The notes under the pieces: model-generated
What the model was told of the DNA's origin: nothing
Databases searched by the model: none
What the model saw: only the letters and a program-made list of their open reading frames with translations
Position numbers and translations under genes: made by a program
Shown: positions 35,901 through 45,949 of the stretch, piece by piece
Position numbering within the stretch: the first letter of the stretch is position 1
How the letters are laid out: each line of letters opens with the position of its first letter
Assembly: GCA_914767885.1 (NCBI GenBank)
Contig: CAJZBQ010000036.1
Span: 992,001 to 1,056,000 of the forward strand
Length of the DNA: 64,000 nt
Origin: Blepharisma stoltei
Taxonomy: Eukaryota; Ciliophora; Heterotrichea; Heterotrichida; Blepharismidae
Direction: 5' to 3'

Positions 35901-37695
35901 ATGTGCTAACTATTTTAGAAAAAATATGCACCATAAATATGCTGTTGAGGCATATTTGAAATTAGGAATAAAAAAATGCTAACTACTCCCCCCTCCGTGA
36001 GTGAACAAAACCATTAGAAAAATCGCTATGTTTTTGCCCAAAAACCCTCCGTGAGTGAACAAAAATTTTTTTAATAGAAAAATTGTTTTATGGAAAAAAA
36101 TTTTGATATATAAGTGATAATTATTATAATGAAATCTAGAGCTAATTCTGTTTAATTTTAAACAAAATGCTTTTTTTAAAACATAAATTTTATAAATTAA
36201 ATTAATATTTGCTTTCCAATTTTTGCGAATTAAGATTTTTTTAAATTTCGAAAAAAAATATTTTCTATAAAATTTTTATATAAATTTTTTTTAAAAAAAA
36301 AAAATTAACCCCCCTTCGTGAGTCAACAAAATTATTTTTTCACTCACGGAGGGGGGAGTAAAATAAAAATACTAAAAAAATAAAAAATAATAATAAAAAT
36401 AAAAATAAAAATAAAAATTTATTAAATTAGGAGACCTTAAAGCGCTTCTCAATTTGCACGTTGAGCTTGAAAAATGGGAAGATGCGTTCAGAGTGGCTAA
36501 ACAAAACCCTGAACTACAATCATTGCTGTACCTTCCATACGCAAACTGGCTTATTTCTAAAGACAGGTTTGAAGAAGCAAGAGACGCTTACAAAAAAGCT
36601 GGAAAATCAGAAGTTGGGCTTAGACTTTTTGAAAAACTCATAGAAAATGCTTTCACTGAGCGAAGATTCGAAGACACATCTAGATACTATTGGAAACTAG
36701 CATTAGAGCATTTGACATTAATTAAAGACTGTATGAACCCTACACCTGAATGTGTTCAGCATTTTACTCTCTACGAAGAGTTCAAGAAATACTCAGAAAT
36801 TTATTATGCATACTCCTTTATCCACAGATATGCAGAGTCACCATTTTTACTCCCAACTCCAAACTATGAAGAAACCATTTTCAACGCCTGCCGATATCTT
36901 CTTAACTCAATGCCAAACCCTCCTCCAAAAGGCATTAACAGACTCTATGTTTACTTTTCACTGGGAAGGCTTGCATCTAAGCTTGGAGGCTACAAAACAG
37001 CAAGAGTTGCATATGAAAAGTTGCAAAATTTAAAGATTCCATCTGAATGGCAAGAAGAGGTAGAACAAGCTGCATTGGCAACTAAGGCAAAACCATATGT
37101 GGACAGAGAAGAGCTATTTACTGTGTGCAACCGCTGTATGAATACAAATCCTCCTTTGAATGCTTCAGGTGACCAATGTTCTGCTTGCAAACATCCAGTC
37201 ATAAGATCGTTTATATCTTTTACTCCACTCCCATTAGTAGAATTTGAACCTAATGAAGCAATAGAGCCTAAAAGAATAAACATGCTAATTCACACTGAAT
37301 CCCCTCAAAAAGCCTCAAAGCCGAAAAAAGCCCAAGCAGGCGGCTGGCAAGAAAGCTTAAATGTAGAAATGCAAGACCAAGAAGACGTTTTTGTACAGAA
37401 AATAATGGAATGGGCTGAAGTCCAAATGACTCAAGATGAATATCATCCAGTGGTAGTCGACGAGTATACTCTGGCATCCATTCCTGCTCAAGACATCTTT
37501 ATTCTTGACTTAACAAAAATAAACCCTACCCTTCCTAAGCGTTATTTCAAGCTGATGATTCCTGATGTAGAAATTGTCCTCTGTCCTAACTGTGGCCATT
37601 TCTTCTTACAGGACGAATATGACCTCGCATTTTTAGAAACGAATGCTTGTCCAGTGTGCCATGCCCAAGAATCAAAAGAAGAAGGAGAAATTTAA
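32904..37695 (+). CDS. IFT122: IFT-A subunit IFT122
   Basis: Intraflagellar transport A subunit. Two 15-nt introns near the start (32937-32951, 33164-33178) and two IESs (34336-35035, 35963-36427) are removed to give 1,198 residues. N-terminal WD40 blocks: FKPDGSEIVMAIGDRIFVYE, AYSKDGKRFASGG, QLASGSCTDFGIW, NFDPCSISYF-like FDPCSISYFSNGEFM. Then RYIKVIGGPPKKEGVIVGLK, the junction AIRCL-DISSYRKKLAIVDE, TPR-like repeats, and C-terminal zinc pairs CNRCMNTNPP, CSACKHP, CPNCGHFF, CPVCHA. Every junction agrees with the known family. Ends TAA, convergent with the reductase gene, whose stop is 36 bp away. Confidence 0.97.
32937..32951 (+). other. 15-nt intron 1 of IFT122
   Basis: gtaagacctaaatag, phase 0, contains an in-frame TAG when unspliced. 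Confidence 0.85.
33164..33178 (+). other. 15-nt intron 2 of IFT122
   Basis: gtaatttttattcag splits a glycine codon in FASGG-ADYNVIIW; contains an in-frame TAA when unspliced. Confidence 0.92.
34336..35035 (+). mobile_element. Older MITE (outer) forming a 700-bp IES in IFT122
   Basis: TA 34336-34337 and TA 35036-35037. Outer ends CTCTCCCCC and, inverted, GCTCCCCATAGATAG; the right half (about 34800-35030) keeps the family core in decayed form. A second, fresher MITE sits inside it. Removal joins AIRC-L to DISSYRKK, the conserved IFT122 sequence. Confidence 0.85.
34373..34774 (+). mobile_element. Young MITE nested inside the older MITE, with long G/C runs
   Basis: TA 34373 to TA 34775. Left end has a 12-base C run, right end a 20-base G run (34752-34771), flanked by the CCTCCGTGAGCGAAC motif and its inverse. 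The core resembles the copies at 36.0 and 59.5 kb closely, so this looks recent. Confidence 0.85.
35963..36427 (+). mobile_element. IES of 465 bp in IFT122, containing a MITE
   Basis: A 9-bp direct repeat AAATTAGGA (with TA inside) brackets the insert: 35960-35968 and 36425-36433. TA-to-TA removal joins YLKL to GDLKALLNLHVELEKW, the family sequence. Inside is a MITE (about 35984-36358) followed by an AATAAA-rich stretch (about 36360-36420). Confidence 0.88.
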
Positions 37696-37731
37696 TGCTT
37701 AACTAAGACAGTTTAAACACTTAATTTAAAA

Positions 37732-40700
37732 TTATCCCCATAGCTCAATTGCATATCTTCCTTCACTGCATAATTTCTTGAAGAATTCAGTGCTGTCTTC
37801 ACCTAGGTGTTCTGTTGCAATGTTTTTAATTAGATCACCGACTGCTTTTCCCATTCTTGAAGAGCCACATACATAAATGTAGCAGCCTTTGTTAGAAATC
37901 AGGTCCCAGATACTGTCGTGGTGGCTTGAAATCAAGTCTTGGACGTAAATTTTGTGAGCTTGGTCTCTAGAAGATGCGACGTATAAGCTCTTTAGTACGT
38001 GTGGGCCTTCTCCCCAAGCTTCTGGACGGTGCTCAAATTCTCCTGGAGAGTGTTCGCTAGGAATGATGAAGGCTTCTAAGTCTCGCTTGTATACGAATTG
38101 ACCTGCCTTGTTTTTGCAGCCGAAGTACATGATAGATTCTGGGTAAAACTCGCCTTGAGTTGCAAGATATTTAAGCTCTTGGAGAAAAGCTCGGAAAGGG
38201 GCAACACCGCAGCCATTACAGATCATGACAATAGGAACAGGCTGAGGAGGGAATATAAATGCAGAACTTTTGAAAAAGCCTCGAATTGGCTTGTAAAGCC
38301 CAGTCACATGCATTTTTTCGAAATATCCAGAGCATAAGCCTGTCCTTATTTTTCCTTCACAAGTTCGCTGCCTTAATACTTCTACAGCTATTTGGATACT
38401 TTTAGGGTGCAGCTTAGAAGAAGATGCAATTGTATACATCCTCGGCTGAATGCGGTCTAGAACTTGGACAAGTGCTCCGATAGGGATTTTTAAGGATGAA
38501 AACCTCTTAAAAAGCTCCACAATAGTCAGCATGGGCTCTTCATAAGCTCTCCTAATTTTCTCTCCCTCATGGAATTTTATTTATCGGATTGGATTTTCTC
38601 TTGAGAACTTCTGCACAGCAACAGCGGTTTTAACTTTGGGGATAACCAGAGGAATTGCTCCACAGTGCAACCAGAGGCTCAGAGTTTTTACCTCTCAGCA
38701 CATCCGAGAAGGTAATCCATAGGTGAATGATCATGACATCGCCATTTGGCTCTCTCCTTTAGTGGGAGTGTGGCGTTAGATGCTTTAAAAACTTTAATTA
38801 ATGCATATATGTCAGCATGGGCTCTTCAATTACCCTTCGGTACTCATCTTTCCCTTTCAGCGACGCTAAAAACTCCAGTTCTTGTTTTTCATCAGGGTTC
38901 GTAGCAAAGCTTGCTAGATTTTTTAAAGTTTTTTTTCTAACCAAGCTTGTAATATCGCAATATTTAATCAATGCTTCTCCCACTGTAAGAGGTGTTGGGA
39001 ATGGGTGCTTTTTGCCTTGAATCGGCAAAAATTGGAACGTTAACTCTAAATCATAATCTTGTAGCGCCGCAAGCTCTCTGACAAGCTCTTCATCATTTTC
39101 AGGGAAAATCCCAAAGTTACAAGCAGTTTCATATGGAACTGAAGTTTCCATTTCTACATGAAGTGCAGAATTTTTCGGGTCTCTTTTCAGCTCTTTTATT
39201 TTTAAAACCGGAAACTCCAGACTTGATATCATTGTCTGGCTGGAATCTTCATACACAATCTTAGAGTTTGGCGGCGTCAGCACCACATTATGTGCTACTT
39301 CTACCTCCCCCTTGGTTAGCGAGCAAGAATTTTTGGCTCGTTAAGAAAGTAGGATTTTTAAATGTAAATATTTAGAAGAAAAAGTCTGATTTAATTTTTA
39401 TAAAATTTATGTTTTAGGATTGGTCTTTTAAAATTCAATAGGCATTTCATCATATCCAACTATTATTTGTAAAAAAATACTAAAATAAGAATGGAGGGAT
39501 TGCCTTCCCAAAAAGAGATTTTTAATGCTTTCTTCGCTAATCATTGGAGGAGTAAGAACTCCGAGCTCGGTATCTGCGATCTTCTGCTTGCTTTTACAAT
39601 CGAAGGGAGCACTTTTCACAGTTCATTTTTCCACTTAAACCCTTCAAGCAATAAGTAAATTCTTGCTCATTCAAAGGGTGTTTTTTATGCAAAATTTTTA
39701 AATAGTAAATTTTATATGATAGATCGAAATTTGCTTATTATTGAGTAATAAATTTTCGAACACCCCCAATAATAATAAATTTCATCTATTCATATAAAAT
39801 TTACTATTTAAAGTTTAATGTAAGCAAGAATTTACTTATTACCGTGGTGAGTTATTGAATTCTTCAACATCATCTTCTACTGAATCTCCCAGCCTTATTA
39901 TTTGGTTTGCTCCAAGCTTAGCTAAAGAATCATTAATGGTTTTCGCCGTAACATTAGCAATTTCACTATGAGAACTTTTCCGAAGACCGAAGACACAATA
40001 AGAGAGACGCGAAAGGTCATCATGTGAAGCCTTGGCCACTTTGGTCACCCATTTGAGGAACTTGGCTGCGTTTGGTGGGGGATTGCCGTCGCATTGAGTT
40101 GAACAAAAAATTACACAGAAATCATTTTTCTTGAAGTCAAGAATTTGGAATAGATCAAGTCCGATTATGTGAGGAGAAAAATTGTATTTGGTGGCTGGTC
40201 AAGCACAAATAGGACCTCGGGACCCCCACCCCATATACACAGCTTTTTTGTAGAATATTTAATAGTTTAAGCCTAAGTGAAGGAACTAAAGTTTTATACT
40301 CTAAACTATAGCTCATACCCCTTTATAGATCCCTTTATCGAGCAAAGTGTACTTGACTATTGAAAGACCTAAACAGACTCTCTCAAAGAGATGAGCTCAA
40401 TCTCTATATCAGAAAGTTCTAAAAAAGTGGCATGCCAAAAAATAGTGGCAAGTGTGAAAAAAAGTTGGTAAGCAAACACGCAAATTTTTAAAATGGCTTT
40501 ATTAATAAAATAATTTAAAACTTAACATACCCAATTAGACTGGAATTGATTAATAATTAAAAATCTTATTTTTAAGGCCTTATTAATTAATGATAATTAT
40601 AATAATAAATGCTACATATAAATTTTAATAGATTTAATATTTTTGGTTATTTGTTTATGTAAAAAGTGCTTGAGATAAATTTATAGAAATGAGTTTAAAA

Positions 40701-42390
40701 ATGCAAGTGGGGAACTTCCCGAGTAAACGGTTGTATAGATCTTCAAGTGCTATAACCCCAGTAAGCATATCAATCAAAAACTCGAGTAGGATCCTGACTT
40801 AAGTGATTATAAAGATGGAGTCCATTATGAAATAAATTGTCAAAAGTGAAAATGCAAAGGGGGAACTTCCCGAGTAAACGGTTGTATAGATCTCCAAGTG
40901 TTATAATAACTCCAGTAAGCATATCGTGCAAAAACTCCAGTAGGATTTTGATTTTAACTCTCTCCCTTTAAATTGGACCAAATATTTGTTCCAATTTAAA
41001 AGAAGGGTTAAGAAAATTTTTTATAAAACAAATCAATATAAAATTCTTATAAAACAATCAATATAAAATTCTTATAAAAAAAAATTAAAAAATGTGTCGA
41101 ATTAGATTAATAAATTTCTAGAAAATTTATCGATCAAAGTGTTAATTTTGTTTAATTAAGTGGCTATTTATACTCTTTTGCTAAAATAAAGAAGAAATAA
41201 AGTAAATTTTCAATTTTTGTAAAGAATTCGCATTAAATTTTTATCAAAATTATTTAACTAAAAAATATAATCCCTTGGCTTAATTTCTTATGGCAGTTAT
41301 ACACACTATTTTCATATAAAATTTAAATTATTAATTTGGCGCACTAAAATCTGCGTTTTGAAACGTATATTTGGTTTCTAAATAATAAATTCAAATAACA
41401 TCATATGCATGATAAGAAATAAATGCAATAAATTATATTTTTTGTTGAAAAAATTTTTAAAAATATAGCAATTAAAGATAATAAATGTATTTAAATAAAA
41501 AGCTCTTTGTGTTCTTTTCTTTAAAAAAGAGCAAGATATAACTAAATTTTTAATTTTAGTTAAGAAGAAACATTTAACTTATATCGAACCTTTTTACATA
41601 AAAATTATGATTTTTATCTATAAAATTTTTTATTATAAAATTGAATTTTGTTTCAATTTAAGTGATTATAAAGATAGAGTCCAGTATGGAAGAAATTGCA
41701 CCTGAACTTTTAAATTGAGAATGCAAAGGAGGAACTTCTTGAGTAAACGGTTTTATAGATCTCCAAGTGCTATAACTCCAGTAAGCATATCAATCAAAAA
41801 CTCCAGTAGAATCTTGACTTATGTAAATCCAAAGATAATCCATAGTCAAATCTACATGAGATGAATAAATTAATTATCTTAAGTCTAATCGTATTTGCTT
41901 ACCAACTTTTTTTCACACTTGCCACTATTTTTTGGCATGCCACTTTTTAGAACTTTCTGATATAGAGATTGAGCTCATCTCTTTGAGAGAGTCTGTTTAG
42001 GTCTTTCAATAGTCAAGTACACTTTGCTCGATAAAGGGATCTATAAAGGGGCATGAGCTATAGTTTAGAGTATAAAACTTTAGTTCCTTCACTTAGGCTT
42101 AAACTATTAAATATTCTACAAAAAGTTATGTATATGGGGTGGGGGTCCCGAGGTCTATTTGTGCTGGACCAGGTGGCCTCCTGGGCTAAAATTTCTGCAA
42201 GTTTTTGAGAATGGCCAGTCTGAGATCCCACGTAAATGTGAAGGCGTCCGAGTGTCTCTGTAGGCTCTTCTGTAGGAAGGGAGGGAGGATTTGGTTTTTT
42301 GCCTTTGAAATAGCACCAAGTTAGGGCTCCTAGGATGATAGATGCAAAGAGAGCATATTCCCAATCCATTTTAGCATATGACAGTATCAT
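37732..42390 (-). CDS. NADPH-dependent diflavin reductase (cytochrome P450 reductase type)
   Basis: Electron transfer NADPH to FAD to FMN, anchored in the ER. Start MILSYAKMDWEYALFAS (ATG 42390, alternative 42369) with one membrane helix. FMN domain: LHIYVGSQTGHSQKLAEILA, CVIFCSTQCDGNPPPNAAKF, YCVFGLRKSSHSE. After the linker (EGFKWKNELWKVLP), FAD/NADPH domain: QPRMYTIASSSKLHPKS, MICNGCGVAPFRAFLQE, YVCGSSRMGKAVGDL and the C-terminal aromatic ending AIELWG. Four inserts interrupt it (38.5, 39.3, 39.7 and 40.2-42.2 kb) and a 14- or 17-nt intron ends at 39581-39584. The linker between 39.3 and 39.6 kb is the least certain part. FMN and FAD halves align in order. Confidence 0.87.
38525..38810 (-). 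mobile_element. Retroposon-like insert with 18-bp target duplication lacking TA
   Basis: GTCAGCATGGGCTCTTCA is found at 38525-38542 and 38811-38828. Removing insert plus one copy gives VIEEPMLT-IVELFKRFSS, exactly the expected reductase sequence. No TA lies in the duplication. A TA-to-TA cut at other positions would be in frame only by keeping both copies (EEPMLTYEEPMLT). The insert contains ACATCGCCATTTGG, related to other copies. Confidence 0.78.
39302..39430 (-). mobile_element. Decayed partial MITE in the reductase gene
   Basis: Left end TACCTCCCCCTTGG followed by GCGAGCAAGAATTTTTGGCTCG and the core ATAAAATTTATGTTTTAGG. The FAD domain resumes at 39303 on the minus strand with VEVAHNVVLTPPNSK. 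The other boundary is not determined; the upstream frame ends at TAA near 39428. Confidence 0.5.
39581..39597 (-). other. Probable short intron in the reductase linker
   Basis: Minus strand gtaaaagcaagcag(aag), 14 or 17 nt. It links the frame KWKNELWKVLPSI to IADTELGVLTPPM. Weakly supported. Confidence 0.4.
39652..39841 (-). mobile_element. Palindromic MITE of a second family, ~185 bp
   Basis: Ends TAAGTAAATTCTTGC and its inverse GCAAGAATTTACTTA; inner arms AAATAGTAAATTTTATATGA and the inverse also match, so most of the element can fold. Removal (TA 39656 with TA 39840) joins EEFNNSPR to YLLLEGFKWKNELW in frame. Confidence 0.7.
40701..40800 (+). repeat. ~100-bp internal repeat, copy 1
   Basis: Runs from ATGCAAGTGGGGAACTTCCC through GTAAACGGTTGTATAGATC to ATCCTGACTT. 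Copies 2 and 3 are at 40852-40953 and 41721-41820. A companion block AAGTGATTATAAAGAT follows copy 1 and precedes copy 3. Confidence 0.85.
40852..40953 (+). repeat. ~100-bp internal repeat, copy 2
   Basis: Nearly identical to copy 1 through GGGAACTTCCCGAGTAAACG and AGATCTCCAAGTG, with small indels in the middle. Confidence 0.85.
41721..41820 (+). repeat. ~100-bp internal repeat, copy 3
   Basis: Same order of blocks, with GGAACTTCTTGAGTAAACGG and ATAACTCCAGTAAGCATATC. Same orientation as copies 1 and 2. Confidence 0.85.
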
Positions 42391-43717
42391 AATAGGTTGT
42401 TTTATAGGCTATCCATATTCAATACGCAACGATTTTATTGGCTCAACCTTAATTAGGTTGGTTTTAAGTTTAGCTCTTATCCCTTAATAAAAAACAAAAC
42501 ATATAAAAAATTATTTTCTTGCCTTTTAATAAAGAACCAAAATTTACTATAAGGTTTATATTGAGGTAGAAGATTATTAAGTTTTTAAATTTATTTAATT
42601 ATAATGTCAAAGGTTCAAAGCGTTTTTAACTCTGATAAATAGAAGATTTTATCTAATTGTTTATTTATTCGTTTTTCAGCCTATCAAGCAAATTATTTTT
42701 ATAAAATAAAATTTATAAATTTTAAAGAGAATTAAAAATAAAAAAATTCAATTTATTTTTTTTAATAACGATATAAAAAGTATTCTTCATTAAATGAAGG
42801 GGAGAGATAGATGATAGCGTTTTTGGAGGAAATTTAGTCTTTATTAGCTTAGACTTAAAAATGTTCTTTATTATAAATTTTATATAAGTTTTTATTGATG
42901 AAATTAAAATTTAAATACTGTTGATTTTAAATGAAGTATGAGTCTATTAAAACTGCAGTTTCATTTAGGTATTATTTTCTAGATACTCTTACTCCTTAAT
43001 TTTATAAAAAAACTATTTCTCTTAAGGTTAAATTTAGTATAGCCTAAAGTAATAAAAAATTTTTTAAATTTTATAATATGGAAATTATATAAAAGGTCTT
43101 ATATAAAATTAAATTAAAGTAGTGAATTATTAAAAAATATTTCAATCTGTAAAAAGACACAACATTTAAAATATAAATACATTATAAATATTTCTCAAGG
43201 AAGTTACATGCTCCGTTAATTTGAATTTAATTTATGATGCATTCAAACACATATTGAATTGACATGCAAATTAAACAAAATTTGCATTTAATATGTTTGA
43301 AAATATAAGTTGAAGCTTGTGTATTATATGCTTAATTATATTAATGGCCTGATTTTTTGCGTTATGAAAATCCCTACCTGGCACAACTAAATCCTAGTTT
43401 GTTTAAAAAGGCATTCAGATTTGTCAATAGAGAACTTTCGCACTATTAAAGAGATATATGCATTTTCCAGGGGGTAATTTTAGAGAGAGATTTTTATCGT
43501 TATAATATTAAGAAATTAAAAAATTTTCATAATAGGCCTAAACGATACTTATTTTTCATTTTAAAAAACTCTTTAAAAATTATAAATCTAAGCTTATTAT
43601 CAATTAAATTAATGCGTAATTTATAATTATTGATTTAAATCAATTTAATCCTTTTAGTTTTAAAAGCAATCCCTAATACATCTTCCCATAATTAGAGACG
43701 ATAATATTCTAAAAAAT
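42391..43717. other. Long AT-rich intergenic region
   Basis: 1.3 kb between two divergent genes. Very AT-rich with a small palindrome AACCTTAATTAGGTT near 42450. I find no coding frame, known repeat or RNA gene. Confidence 0.5.
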
Positions 43718-44875
43718 ATGAATTCGCTCAATTTAAATGAAACACAAACTGAAGAATTTTATTTATTAAACCAGCACCTCAACAAGCTTGAACTCAAGCT
43801 CGATCAGCAAAAGGAAGAACAAACTTCATTACTAGCTTATTCAAACCAATTATCAGAAAAAGTTGAAAGCTTAAATAAAGAAAACAATAATCTAAAATCA
43901 GATCTTTCAGCAGGCTCAAGCGAAATCGAAAAATTAACTTTAGAAATAGAATCAATGAAAAAATTAATCGAAAATAAAAACAAATACAATAAAAAATTAA
44001 AAGAAGAAATCAAAAAAGTCCATTCATCAAAAAGTAAATATCTCGGACAACAGCGATGTCTGCACGATCATTTGTTAGAAATTCAAAAAAAGCATGAAAT
44101 TTTAATTGAAGAGCGTGATGAAGCCAAGCAAAAGCTTGATTTAATCATAAGAGATAAACGTGAAAAGGAAAATGAAATCAAAAATGCCAAAGAAAAAATA
44201 GCTGAAATAGAAAAGAAAATTTCAGATATGAAACAAAAGCATGAATCTGATAATAATTTAGTCTTTAATGAAGAAAAAACAGTTATGGAGATTGAGGAAA
44301 AAATTCGATATAATGATAAAGAAATTACCAGGTATAAAGATGATATAAGAACGCAAAATGAAATTGATAATTTAAGAAGGATAATTTTGGAAGAAAATCA
44401 TCAAATCAATATAATGAATCAAAATATAGAAGATATTAAGTCAGAAGTCGACGATAAAGCTGAAAAAATTAACGATTTAGATAGAGAGCTTGCTGATTTA
44501 AGTGATAAAAGAGCCCAACTTCTTCATAGAGGAGCTGATTTCAGAAGAGATGAAGAGGAGTTCAAAAAATTGAAAATAATAATGAAAAATAAAGAATCAG
44601 AAGCAAAAGACATTGAATCAGAAATTTATAATACAGAAAAAAACAACTATGCATTATTAATAGAAAATAGTGGCTTAGATGAAAAGCAAAAATCAGCAGA
44701 AAATGAAGCTGAAAAACTAAAAAGACAAGCTATTGATAGGAAGAATCAGCTGGATAATTTGCTCAAAAGGAATGAACAAATAAAAGATGTTTTGAACAGA
44801 AAAGAAAAATTAGCTGAGATGAGATATAAGGCTGAAAAAGAGCTCATGGAGTCTCTTGAATCTTTTTCTATGTAA
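43718..44875 (+). CDS. Coiled-coil protein, unknown
   Basis: 385 residues, uninterrupted, TAA stop, no in-frame TGA. Almost the whole chain after residue 15 is heptad-like and charged (LNQHLNKLELKLDQQKEEQT; KEEIKKVHSSKSKYLGQQRC). A short conserved-looking element KSKYLGQQRCLHDHLLEIQ near residue 105 breaks the pattern. Such proteins are common in ciliary axonemes and basal bodies of ciliates, but nothing specific identifies this one. The gene is preceded by a long spacer. Confidence 0.7.
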   Translation: MNSLNLNETQTEEFYLLNQHLNKLELKLDQQKEEQTSLLAYSNQLSEKVESLNKENNNLKSDLSAGSSEIEKLTLEIESMKKLIENKNKYNKKLKEEIKKVHSSKSKYLGQQRCLHDHLLEIQKKHEILIEERDEAKQKLDLIIRDKREKENEIKNAKEKIAEIEKKISDMKQKHESDNNLVFNEEKTVMEIEEKIRYNDKEITRYKDDIRTQNEIDNLRRIILEENHQINIMNQNIEDIKSEVDDKAEKINDLDRELADLSDKRAQLLHRGADFRRDEEEFKKLKIIMKNKESEAKDIESEIYNTEKNNYALLIENSGLDEKQKSAENEAEKLKRQAIDRKNQLDNLLKRNEQIKDVLNRKEKLAEMRYKAEKELMESLESFSM

Positions 44876-44967
44876 ATATTAATGCAATCAACTTATTATC
44901 TTCAAATACAACTATATAGCATAAAATCTTCATTCTTATTTCTAATATAAGCTATTACTTTATACGT

Positions 44968-45876
44968 TTAATCAATCTTTTGTCCAAACTTAACATTGTT
45001 CAATCTCTCCAAGACCTTCACCAAAGCATGCACTCCAAGTTTTTCTTCTCCATTAGCTACCATACTTAAATAGAATTGATTTGCCATAGTAAGCCCAGGC
45101 AGCACAATCTTCATCCTCTTACATTCATCAAGAGCCAATCCTAAATCCTTCACAAAATGCTGCACATAAAATCCAGGGCTATGATCTCCTTTTGCAATTT
45201 TTGGAGCAACTGCTTTAAAGTAAACCGATCCAGCTGCCCCGGTAGAAATTAAATCAATCATCTGTTCTACATCAAGGCCAGCTCTCCATCCATACATCAT
45301 TCCTTCTACCATTCCAATCATATTGCCTGCTAGTACAATTTGATTCGTCAGCTTAGTGTGTTGCCCAACTCCAGCTTTTCCCATATGTCTGATATTGATT
45401 CCATAATTATCCATTAAAGGTTTTGCTCTTTCAAATCCAGCTTTTTCTCCTCCTACCATAATAGCTAATTTCCCGTTTTTGGCGCCTTCGTCGCCTCCAG
45501 AGACTGGGGCATCAACTGATGTGACTCCAACTTTTGAAGCTTCTGCAGCAATAATTGTGGCCAAATGAGGACTAGATGTAGTATGGTCTACTAGCAAGGT
45601 GCCAGGTTTCATGAATTTTAAGAGGCCATTTTGACTGAGGATTAGATCATTAAGCTCGTGTGGGAACCCAACCATTGTAAATACGACGTCGCAGGATTCT
45701 CCGATTTCTGGGACTGACTTAAACTGAGCACCCAATTGTAGCAGTGGCTCGGTTCTTTCTCGTGGGATATTGTTGACTGAAAGTTTGTGGCCTGCTTTTA
45801 TAAGACGCTCTGCCATCCATCTGCCCATCACTCCTGTGCCAATCCATCCAATCTTGGTTACAGACATTTTAGCCAC
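44968..45876 (-). CDS. Beta-hydroxyacid dehydrogenase (3-hydroxyisobutyrate dehydrogenase-like)
   Basis: NAD(P)-dependent oxidoreductase of small hydroxyacids, 302 residues as usual for the family. N-terminal Rossmann fold GWIGTGVMGRWMAERLIKAG (10-29), substrate-binding signature DAPVSGGDEGAKNGKLAIMV, and catalytic Lys in GQHTKLTNQIVLAG. The sequence is close to the tartronate semialdehyde/3-hydroxyisobutyrate group; the exact substrate cannot be told. No targeting peptide is evident, so cytosolic or weakly mitochondrial. Uninterrupted; TAA stop. Confidence 0.9.
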   Translation of the reverse strand: MAKMSVTKIGWIGTGVMGRWMAERLIKAGHKLSVNNIPRERTEPLLQLGAQFKSVPEIGESCDVVFTMVGFPHELNDLILSQNGLLKFMKPGTLLVDHTTSSPHLATIIAAEASKVGVTSVDAPVSGGDEGAKNGKLAIMVGGEKAGFERAKPLMDNYGINIRHMGKAGVGQHTKLTNQIVLAGNMIGMVEGMMYGWRAGLDVEQMIDLISTGAAGSVYFKAVAPKIAKGDHSPGFYVQHFVKDLGLALDECKRMKIVLPGLTMANQFYLSMVANGEEKLGVHALVKVLERLNNVKFGQKID

Positions 45877-45949
45877 TATAAATATGAATAAATAGGCTAC
45901 AATTTAGATTTTAGCACTATAGGTGCTTTAAATGCAACAATTTGAATAA

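Larger units (their letters stand above)
40195..42172 (-). mobile_element. 1,978-bp element with ~280-bp terminal inverted repeats
   Basis: Positions 40195-40476 and 41896-42172 are near-identical inverted copies, from CTGGTCAAGCACAAATAG inward. GTGG flanks both sides (40191-40194 and 42173-42176). Removing the element and one GTGG joins LAEILAQEA to TKYNFSPHIIG in the reductase. The AT-rich interior has no long frame but has three ~100-bp direct repeats. No transposase is seen, so the element looks non-autonomous. Confidence 0.85.

Noticed and set aside
40701-41820. Three direct repeats as a CRISPR array
   Set aside because: The genome is eukaryotic, repeats are ~100 bp and irregularly spaced, and no cas genes exist.
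37732-42390. The reductase gene as a germline pseudogene because of four inserts
   Set aside because: Removal of each insert keeps frame and conserved residues, with no stops left in the FMN, FAD and NADPH blocks; only the short linker is uncertain.
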